Part shown: positions 54,305 through 64,000 of the stretch, piece after piece
How positions within the stretch are numbered: the stretch's first letter is position 1
Layout of the letters: every line of letters begins with the position of its first letter
Assembly (NCBI GenBank): GCA_015680685.1
Contig: MNCI01016127.1
Coordinates: 867-64,866 of the forward strand
Length of the DNA: 64,000 nt
Reading direction: 5' to 3'
Source of the DNA: Gnetum montanum
Taxonomy: Eukaryota > Streptophyta > Gnetopsida > Gnetales > Gnetaceae
Translations under genes and position numbers: made by a program
Notes under the pieces: model-generated
Told to the model about the DNA's origin: nothing
Seen by the model: only the letters and a program-made list of their open reading frames with translations
The model's database searches: none

Positions 54305-57300
54305 CTTAGTGTGATTTGTAAATTACAAGGTAGTGCAACTAGCACCCTCCTGCAGTCCCAACTCAAATGCATTCAAACCTTTTAGAAGGGAAGAATTTCT
54401 TGGAGTTTGAGATTATTGAAAAGCATAAGGTCATTCAGAAGGCATTTAGGTCTTTTAGAAGAGAATAATTGGTTGGAGTTTATGACTTCTAAAAGGCAAA
54501 GGATCATTTGATAGCAAGTGCTACATAAACTGCAAGGTAATGCGACTAGCACCCTCCAATAGTCCCAACTAGACGACATTCAAACCTTTTAGAAGAGAAG
54601 AATTACCTAGAGTTTGGGGCTACCAGAAGGCAAAGCATTATTTAAAAATCTAGAGATCATTCGAAAGGCATCTAGGCCTTCCAAAAGGGAATAATTGATT
54701 AGATTTTGTGTCTTTTGGAAGGTATAGGGCCATTCAGTAGCAAGTGCTACGTAAACTACGAAGTAGTGTGACAAACACCCTCTTGTAGTTCCAATTGGAA
54801 GGTATTCAAACCTTTCAAAAGAGAAGAATTGCTTGAAGTTCAAGGTCACTAGAAGGCTGAAGATCATCTAGAAGGCATCTAGGTATTATAAAAGGGAATA
54901 ATTTTTTGGAGTTTGTGGCTTCTTGAAGGCAAAGGATCATTCAATAACAAGTGCTATGTAGACTACAAGAGGGTGTTAGTTACATTGCCTTGTAGTTTAC
55001 ATAGCACTTACTACCACATGGTCCTCTACCATCCAAAAGTCACAAAATCTAACAAATCATTCCATCCCAGAATGCCTAGATGCCTTCCAAATGATCTTCA
55101 ACCTTTTAGATGACCCTTTACTTTCTGATAGCCTCAAACTCCAAGTAATTGTTTCCTTCCAAAAGCTTTGAATGTCCTTCAATTGGGACTACAAGAGGAT
55201 GCTAGTTATACTACCTCAAAATTTGTGTACCACTTGCTATTGGATGATCCTCTTTCTTCCAAAAGCCACAAACTCTATCTAATTATTTCCCTCTAGAAGG
55301 CATGGATGCCTTGTGAATGATCTTCAACCTTTTAGATGATCCTCTACCTTCCAGTAGATTAAAAATCAAATCCATTGATCCTTTTGGAAAGATTAGAATT
55401 TCTTTTGGTTGGGATTACAGGAGGATGCTAGTTGTACTAGCTCATAGTTTACATAGCACTTACTATCAAATGGCCCTCTACCTTTCAAAAGCCATAAACT
55501 CCAACCAATTATTTCCCCTTGGAAGGCCTAGATGCATTTTGGATGATCTCTAGTATTCTAGATAATCCTTTTCCTTTTGGTAACCTTAAAATCCAAGCAG
55601 TTCTTCCCTTTTGGAAGCTTGAAATGCCTTTTGGTTGGGATTGTGAGAGGGTGCTAGTTGCACTTCTTTGCAATTTACGTAGCACTTGCTACTAGATAAC
55701 CTTGGACCCTTCAAAAGTCACAAACTCTCATTAATGATTCCTTCTAGAAGTCCAGGATGCCTTTTGGATGATCTCTAGCCTTTCAAATGACACTCTACCT
55801 TCTAGTAACCTTGAACTCCAAGAAATTCTTTCCTTCCTTAAGGTTTGAAAGCCTTCTAGTTGGGGCTACAAGAGGGTGCTAGTTGTACTTCCTCATAGTT
55901 TACATAGCACTTGCTACTAGATGATCCTCTACCTTCCAGAAGCCACAAACTCCAACAAATTATTCTCTTCTAGAAGGCCTAGATGTCTTTTGAATGATCT
56001 CTAGCCCTCTAGATGGCCCTCCACCTTCCGATAGCCTCAAACTCCACGTAATTGTTTCCTTTTGGAAGCTTTGAATATCTTTCTATTGGGAATATGGGAG
56101 GGTGTTTGTCACACTCCCTTGGAATTTACATACCACTTGCTACTAGATTATCCTCTTTCCTTGAAAAGCCATAAACTCCATTTAATTATTCCATTTCAAA
56201 AGGCTTAGATGGCTTGCAAATGATCTTTAGCATTCCAGATGATCATCTACCTTCTAGTAGCCTCAAAATTCAAGCCATTGTTCATTTTTGAAAGATTAGA
56301 ATGCCTTCCAATTGGGATTGTAGGAGGGTGCTAATCATACTACCTCGTAGTTGACATAGCACTTGCTACTAGATGGTCCTATGCCTTTCAAAATCCACAA
56401 ATTCTAACCAATTATTCCCTTCTAAAAGGCCTGGATGCCTTTCAGATGATTTCTAGTCTTCTAGATGATCCTCTACCTTTTAGTAATGTTAGACTCTAAG
56501 CAATTTTTCCATTCTAGAAGGTTTTAATTCCTTTTGGTTTGGACTATGGGAGGGTGCTAGTTACATTGCCTTGTAGTTTACATAGTAGTTACTACCAAAT
56601 GACCCTAGACCTTCTAGAAGCCACAAACTCCAACCAATTATCCCCTTCTGGAAGGCCTAGATTCCTTTCACATGATCTCCAACCTTCTAGATGACACTTT
56701 ACCTTATGGTAACCTCCAACTCCCAATAATTCTTCCCTTTTGGAAGGTTTGAATGCCTTCTAGATGGGACCATAGGAGGGTGCTAGTTACACTTTCTCAT
56801 AGTTTATGTAGCACTTGCTATCAAATGATCCTCTACCTTCTGGAAGTCACAAACTCCAATAACTTATTCTCTTCTAGAAGGCCTGGATGCCTTCTAAATG
56901 ATCTCCAACCTTCCAAATTACCCTTTGCCTTCCAATAAGCTCAAATTCCAAGTAACTCTTCCCTTTTAGAAGGTTTAAATGCCTTTCAGTTGGGACCATG
57001 GAAGGGTACTAGTCGCATTGCCTCATAGTTTATGTATTACTTGCTACTAGATAGTCCTTTGCCTTCTAGAAGCCATAAATTCCAACTAGTTATTCCCTTT
57101 TGGAGGGCCTAGATGCCTTCCAGATGATTGTTAGCCTTCTTGATGATGCTCTACCTTTTAGTAGCCATAACCTCTAAGTAATTATTTCTTTCTAGAAGGT
57201 TTGAATGCCTTCTAGTTGGGACTGCAAGAGGGTGATAGTCATACTAACTTGTAGTTTATGCATCACTTGCTACCAGATGATCCTTTGCCTTTCAAAAGCC

Positions 57301-59355
57301 ACAAAGTCTAACCAATTATTTTCTTTTGGAAGGCTTGGATGCCTTCAAGATGATCTCTAGCCCTCTAGATGACCCTCTACCTTTTGGTAACCTAAAACTT
57401 CAAGTAATTATTTTCTTCATGAAGGTTTGAATGCCTTTAGGTTAGGATTATAGGAGGGTGCTAGTCACATTGCTTCTTAGTTTACATAGCACTTGCTACT
57501 AGATGATCCTCTACCTTATGAAAGTAGCAAACTTTAATCAATTATTTTCTTCTAGAAGGCTTGGATACCTTTTGGATGATCTCTATCCTTTTGGATGATC
57601 CTTTGCCTTCTAGTAACCTCAAACTCCAAGAAATTCTTTCCTTTTAAAAGAATGACTTCTTATTAGGACTGTAGGAGGATGCTAGTGGTACTACCTCATA
57701 GTTTACTTACCACTTGCTACCATGTGTTCTTTTGTCATCTAGAAACCACAAATGCTAACTAATTATTCCCTTTCAAAAGGCCTGGATGCCTTTTAGATGA
57801 TCATCTACCTTCATGTAACGTCAAAATCCAAGCAATTCTTTCCTTTCAAAAGTTTTGAATACCTTGTGGTTGGGACTAAGGGAGGATGCTAGTTGCATGG
57901 CCTCACAGTTTTCATAACACATGTTATTGGATGATCATATGCCTTCTAGAAGCCATAAAATCCAATTAATTATTCCCTTCTAGAAGTCTGAGATGCCTTT
58001 TGGATGATCTCCATCCTTTTGGATGACCCTATGCCTTCTGATAGTCTTAAACTCCATGCAATTGTTCCCTTTTAGAAGGTTTGAATGCCTTTTGGTCTAG
58101 ACTGTGGAAGGGTGCTAGTCACGTTACCTTGTCATTTATGTAACACTTGCTACCGATTGATCCTTTGCCTTTTGGAAGACATAAACTCTAATCAATTATT
58201 CACTTCTAGAAGGCTGAGATACCTTCTAGATGATCTCCAAACTTTTAGATGATCCTTTTCCTTCTGATAACCTCAAACTCTAAATAATTCTTCCCTTCTG
58301 AAAGGTTTGAATGTCTTTCATTTGGAACTATAGTAGGGTGCCAGTTGCACTACCTAATAGTTCACATAGCACTTGCTATCAGACGATCCTCTACTTTTCC
58401 AAAGCCACACACTTCAACCAATTATTCCTTTCTGGAAGGTTTGGATGATCTTTAGCCTTTTGGATAGCTCAAACTTTAAGTAATTATTTCCTTTTAGAAG
58501 GTTTAAATGTTTTATGGTTGGGATTGCATGAAGGTGATAGTTGCACTACCTTGTAATTAATGTAGCACTTCCTACTAGATGACTCTCTACCTTTTGGAAG
58601 TCATAAACTCCAACTAATTATTCTCTTCCAAAAGGCCTAGATGCCTTCTAGATGATTTTTAGCCTTCCCAATGATGCTTTACCTTTTAGTATCCTCAAAC
58701 TCCAAACAATTATATCCTTCCGAAATGTTTGAATGCCTTCTAGTTGGGACTACAGGAAGGTGCTAGTTGCACTACCTCATAGTTTGTGTAGCATTTGCTA
58801 TTGAATGACCCTCTACCTTCCGGAAGCCACAAACTCCAACTAGTTATTTCCTTTTGGAAGGTCTAGATGCCTTTTGGATGATCTCTAGCCTTTTGGATGA
58901 ACCTTTACCTTCTATTTACCTAAAACTCCAAGCAATTCTTCCTTTTCAAAAGGTTTGAATGCCTTCTAGTTTGGACTGCCATAGAGTGCTAGTCACATTG
59001 CCTTGTATTTTATGTAGCACTTGTTACTGAATGGTCCTTTGGCTTCTGGAAATGATAAAATCCAACCAATTATTTCTTTTTGGAAGGCTTCGATGCCTTT
59101 TAGATGATCTTTAGCCTTTTGGATAACACTTTGCCTTTTGGCAATCTCAAACTCCAAGGAAATCTTCCCTTCTAGAATGTTTGAATGCTTTATGGTTGGG
59201 ACTATGAGAGGGTGTTAGTTACATTGCCTCATAGTTTACATAGCATTTGCTACCGGCTGGTCCTATGCCTTCTAAAAGCTACAAACTCCAACCAATTATT
59301 CCCTTTTGGAAGGCCTAGATGACTTCTAGATGATCTTCAGCCTTCCAAATGACCA
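54305..59355. repeat. Satellite-like tandem array, period 226 bp, with head-to-head inversion
   Basis: The block with GAGGGTGCTAGT recurs at 55201, 55427, 55653, 55878, 56104, 56330, 56556, 56782, 57008, 57234 and 57460, a spacing of 225-226 bp. After that it recurs at 221, 207, 225, 227, 196, 226, 226 and 226 bp. The first part (54305 to about 54968) is the reverse complement of the same unit (about three units); the rest is direct (about twenty). Each unit holds GCCACAAACTCCAA, GGCCTAGATGCC and GGTTTGAATGCC blocks, each preceded by a TTCNNGAA-like palindrome. Units differ mainly by transitions. Short open frames in it are incidental. Confidence 0.93.
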
Positions 59356-62300
59356 ATTCACTCATAATAAATTTAAGCATTAATCTAAATTATGGATTTA
59401 TGTTTACATAATGAAAATCACTCATTTGATATAAAAAATAATCTTTCATTAAAAAAATTTCCTTATAATTTTGAATTCATTTATGCTTTGATAATTTGAT
59501 GGAGTTTCAAGGTTATGTGACATCATATGTTGGATGCCAAATTTCCTTTTTCAACAAGCCATAACTAAATGTTTCATGCTTGTATGTTTGGACTATACAT
59601 TAGTCACCAATGGGTTGACATTGTCATTATTATACCTATTTCTTGACAACCATTTCATTATCATATTAAAAATTCTTCATAGCATTTTTCAATATTTTTT
59701 TTTAAGAAACAAGTTTTACTTTAATTTCATTATCTATTCTAGTAAGGTAGTTTATGAGATAAATTAACAATTTAAATTTCAAAATATAGAGAGTAATTGC
59801 AAACAAGGATGAATAGATAGCTCTCTTAAAGCTTGAATCATATTGGAAAAGCTTTATTTTAAGTGAGTTGTCTCAGTTTAGAGGGGATTAGGGGTACTTT
59901 TGCAAAGGTATTAAAGATGTTTTAAAAATGAACTAGGTGTTTCTCCATAGTTTCATTTCCATCTCTTAAATCTGGTAGTATATACCCATAAATTTGAATG
60001 TACTAACAAAATCTATTTTGCAATTAGATGTCCTGACAATGCAAACACAAGTGCAATCAAATAACAAAGATAGTAGGAATCAACATAAGAATTTAGAATA
60101 TAAGGTGGTTCTACTTTTTTATGTTCATGCTTATTATTGAAACATTTATTGCCTGATTTATAAACTTAAATTGTTGCTAGCAGGCAACAAGAAAACCATT
60201 TTTAGCCATGACCAATCCAACGTATGAAACAAATACTTTTTCAAATATTACTGATGAGCATGGGTAAGGAACTAGTAACTAGCCATCCAAATGTGATATC
60301 ATAGAACATCAAAATATTCAAATGAAAATAGTAGAGATGATGAGCACTTGTCATCTAAGAAAGACATATTGGAGACCTCCAAAAAATTACTTCCATCCCA
60401 TGAAGAACCTTCTAGAAGAAATATCATAAATGATAAAAGTATATTACTAAATAAGCAAACATCAAAGATCACAAAACTAGTCATTACAACCTAAGAAGCA
60501 AGATTCCTTAGTATTAATTTCATTTGCAGAAGGCTACTTAAATAAAAACAACATTGGTAATGATAAGAAACTGTTCTCAAAGACACAGATATTGGAAGAT
60601 TTTGAGAACTTGTCATTTGGAAAGGAGTTCTTAAAGTCCACCACAAACCCAATATCCTCTCCAAAAAAAACTTTCATGTAAAAATAGTAGAGTGATGGAA
60701 ATTAGTCACCAAATATGAAAGCACTAAAGCCATCTAAGAAACAACATTATGAAGAGGTGATATTATAGTCCACAAAATCAACTTCAATATGAAAAGACTC
60801 CTTAACCAAAAACAATATAGATAATTGGATCCCATTATTAAAACTCAATCTATTAGATATCTCTTAGGAATTTTTTTTCATTAAATAATGTAAAATCAAA
60901 TTCATCCTCATATGAGTATTTAGTTATAGAGATATTGGAAAGCTCCTCCAAACCAATTACATCCTAGAAAGAATGTCATCTGAAGAGCACATATGTGAGT
61001 TGATTATGACACATAGTACACTATAATCCATTAGAGACTCCTTCAAAATACATCATCATCTAGAAGCCACCAACTAGAAATTTTAGGCTTCTAGAAGGCC
61101 AATTTAGTGCAAGAAGGATGGTACACTCGTTGGTCTACACCTTGAAGTATGAGAGTTGTGCCAAATGTTGAATGCCCTACAAACATGATCATGAACATAA
61201 ATTGGTAAATTTAAATTTCTATGATGGTAGCACAATTTTTAAAAAATAATTTTCAATGATTATTTTACACTTGTTTCTACCATTATGGTGAATGCCTAAA
61301 AAAATTACTCTATAGTACTCTATATTAGCATTATTAGCACACATTAGAAATAGTGCTACAAGACTGCAAGTGGCAATTCACTCATAGAAGTATTGCCAGT
61401 AGACTACAAGGCATTAGAAACTGAAAAAAAAATAATAAATAGTGTCACAAAACTACACATCATAGTGTGGTTGAAGTTTTCCATATTGAATAAATTTCAA
61501 CAAATATTGCAAGGAAAATGTCTGTCGTAATCAGATACTAAGAAATTAAAAAGGAATGCCATGAAACTGTCCATTGCTCCTATGGTTGCAATATTCATTA
61601 AAAATAAATTTGAGGCAAATAGATTTGCACTATAAAAATCTAGGTTTTGTTAAAAATTTTGGCATCATGCAACTCACAGTTAGAGATATGTTATAGACTT
61701 TAAGTGCGAGTCGCATAAAATCACACTACGAAGAAAATTGCAAGTTGCATAGTCTCACACTACTATTGAAGCTATGAAAAAACAAAATTTCTAAAACCTA
61801 AAAAAAGTAAATGAATTTCAACAATCTACCTCCCTAAACTTATGAAAAACTGTGATCATAGAAACAAAATCTATAACATGCTTTAAAATGCTTAGCTTAG
61901 CCTCACCCAATCATTTTGATGACAATGTGCAAATAGAACTAACAAAAAAGTTGATGTGGTGAGAAGAAGTTATTAATAGCTTAAGCTAAAAACCAAAAAA
62001 ATGGTTCTAATAGCTAATTCTACAAGCTAATGTGCCAAGTCAATGTTATTTAATAGTGGTGCACTTGTAAAATCAAGAAATGGTTTCAAAGTTGATGTTA
62101 TGTTTGATAAAAAAATTAGCATATACAATGTTAAGCTAAATTAATAATTTGAAGTGCTTGTGATGTTGAGCTAGTAGAACCATTTTGGGTAGGCTTTGTA
62201 AAATTAAAAGCTAGTTCTAAAACATAACACCTATATTGGAAAATTATGTAGCAAAGGGAGAGAAGCCATTAAAAGCATAAGATCATGTAGAACCAAAAAA

Positions 62301-63599
62301 TAGTTCTACTAGCAAGTTCTACATGATAATGTGGCATGAATAACTTGCACAAATATAAGCTTTCCTATGAAAGACAAGATGAAAACTTGAACCCATCCAA
62401 ATAGAAGGTCTACTGCAAAGCCAAACCTACAACCAAGCTTAAAACTCTAAACATTATGATGCATATCCTTTGGAGGGATCTAAAGCATTTTAGAAAAGGT
62501 TTCTAATGGAATCATCAAAATCATTGAAGTTTTCCATCTAAAATAAGTTCTTATTTATTGTGACCTAGCCATCATAGAATTAGGACTTCCTTTTTTCTTC
62601 AAAACAAAAAATAAAAAGAAAAAAGAAAAAAAATAAAAAGAGGTGGCGACATCCAGAAAGGGATTTTTGAAGCTTAAGTAATTTTCACATTCTCATCAAA
62701 GTTTTAAAGTAAAATTACATAATATCTTTTTAAATTGAACAATATTATAATGAATGGCTAATTACAAATTTTGTGCCCATGAGTAAAGAAAAATACAATG
62801 TGGATGGACAACTTTAACAATCAAATTCACACACTTGTCATTGCCATTAATGTGAACATAAGCATCTTGCCCTAAATGTTTAAAGCATGAATCACATAAA
62901 GCTCAAGTTACAACACCTTTAGTTTAAAAATAATAAAAACATTAGGTTTCCTAAAAGGTCCATTTTGTACATTGTGATAAAGGAGGGTTGAGACTATAAT
63001 AATTAAGCATTTACAACCTTGTCACCATCTATCACACCTGTTGAGGTTAATAGTAGCTAAGCATCTTGTATGCAAAGAGAAAACTAGTAGTAGCTTTACC
63101 AATAATATGACTATTAATTTACTCCTTGATTAGTAATATAATAAAGCAATAGCAAGTGGTAGAAATAGAAATTCAATTATGGAATTAGAAGAAATGCATC
63201 AAGAACACAAGAAATTATACCTAGGAAAGTATATCAAAATCCCTACAATGAATTTAGCTCCTAGCAAGCCTTAGAAATCCAGGTCCTATTTTTTTAAGAC
63301 TTACAACAAGCTTAGATGAAGCTTTCATAAGAGGAAGAGATTGCAACTTGAATTATGCCTCACACATCCCTTGTTTTGATGAAGATGTGTTGTGCTAAGA
63401 CCACATAAGCATCTACTTATAAAGTGGTCATAATATCATGCTTTTAGTAAATGCTAAATTATGAAGTTATAATCTATAATTAATTATGGCCAAATTCGGT
63501 ATGAATGGTTACATATTTTTTTGACATATTACATACTTTGACATTTGTTATTTACCCTCCTTTTGAGAATATCCTTTTGCTACCAGCCTTTCCTTATAT
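59356..63599. other. AT-rich region without recognisable genes
   Basis: No coding blocks were recognised on either strand. A purine-rich run at 62600-62640 is followed by GAGGTGGCGACATCC, which recalls sequence near LTR ends of some plant gypsy elements but has no LTR pair here. Isolated CTTCTAGAAGG motifs near 60410, 61070 and 63650 resemble the palindrome of the satellite. Confidence 0.4.
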
Positions 63600-64000
63600 A
63601 TTCCTCCTTCATTTACCTTGAAAGGCATCTACAACCAACATGTTTTCTTCTAGAAGGAAGTTCAACAAGTTTCCATCTCTTATTTTTTTCATTAGTGATT
63701 TCATTTCCTCATCCATAGCAGTTTTTCAAGATTTACTAACTTTTGAATTATAAGCTTCTTTATAGGTTTGAGAAGCATCACTAATACAAAAAACATATGA
63801 ATCTAAATACTTAGGTATTCATTTGACCTAAATTTACCTTCTTAATGATTGATTTTTTATTAAAGTAGATCTTTCCTACCATTAAATTCATCAACTTGTT
63901 TTGCACCTTTAATTACATCATTTTTTTGAAGAATCTGGATAGACTTTTCTCTAACATGCCCAAGTCTTTTATGCCATAGATTCATACTAAAGTTCTCTTT
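63600..64000 (-). pseudogene. pol: Copia pol fragment: pre-integrase joined to RT start, integrase missing
   Basis: The minus strand from the right edge reads NLWHKRLGHVREKSIQIL, the GAG_pre-integrase block of Ty1/copia (about 63900-63990). Then, without any integrase core, it reads DASQTYKEAYNS and AMDEEMKSLMKK (about 63640-63800), the entry of copia reverse transcriptase. About one kilobase of integrase has therefore been deleted. Stops follow in the RT part. It continues beyond the window. Confidence 0.75.

Noticed and set aside
54305-59355. The regular array as a CRISPR-like structure
   Set aside because: The 226-bp unit is repeated as a whole, with no constant-repeat and unique-spacer pattern, and the context is a plant genome. 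It is a tandem satellite.
62580-62660. Purine-rich run plus GGTGGCGACATCC as a polypurine tract or LTR end
   Set aside because: No paired LTR and no coding remains beside it; the A/G run alone is weak evidence in AT-rich DNA.

Overview
This window is plant nuclear DNA made almost entirely of LTR retrotransposons, tandem repeats and their remains. The evidence is Ty3/gypsy and Ty1/copia gag-pol relics, primer-binding sites of the plant tRNA-Asp and tRNA-iMet types, plant-style TATAAATA promoters inside LTRs, AT-rich introns, and heavy transition-type decay at C-rich sites, as expected under cytosine methylation. No intact host protein-coding gene was recognised. The species cannot be named from this sequence; a large, repeat-rich plant genome fits.

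Left block (1-9632): the edge of an antisense LTR (1-156) cuts the reverse transcriptase of G1, an antisense Ty3/gypsy element of Tat/Athila type (157-9632). G1 is itself interrupted by an antisense Ty1/copia element (3317-8195, TTTTT target duplication). Middle-left (9633-23262): old, AT-rich sequence holding a decayed sense gypsy gag (13740-14750), a 758-bp tandem duplication (14863-16377), an antisense coiled-coil pseudogene with a 29-residue repeat (17370-18120), and several short tandem duplications, one of them a perfect 82-bp copy.

Central block (about 23263-54093): a three-level nest. E1 (sense) is split inside its gag zinc knuckle by E3 (antisense, 25556-47408, target duplication ATGAT). 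E3 is split by E2 (sense, 27699-36350, target duplication CTCAC) and by an LTR-like insertion that carries a SINE and a 481-base assembly gap (39310-39790). All LTRs of E1, E2 and E3 share termini close to TGATGAG...CTCATCA, and have arrays of GATATC palindromes just upstream of the TATA box.

E1 and E2 belong to one family with an unusual layout: LTR, tRNA-Asp type primer site, gag, spacer, a second GATATC/TATA module, a short GT-AG intron, then a long ORF2 (start MAPK, coiled-coil C-terminus, ending in GTT-stop), polypurine tract and LTR. No protease, reverse transcriptase or integrase is visible in them. E3 and G1 have related LTRs and gag plus pol, so an E3-like element is a plausible source of enzymes for E1/E2. 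The internal promoter plus intron ahead of ORF2, seen at matching places in both copies, is the most interesting signal here.

Right block (54094-64000): a satellite-like array with a 226-bp period (54305-59355) begins with about three inverted units and switches head-to-head to about twenty direct ones. AT-rich sequence without recognisable genes follows, ending in an antisense copia fragment that has lost its integrase (63600-64000).
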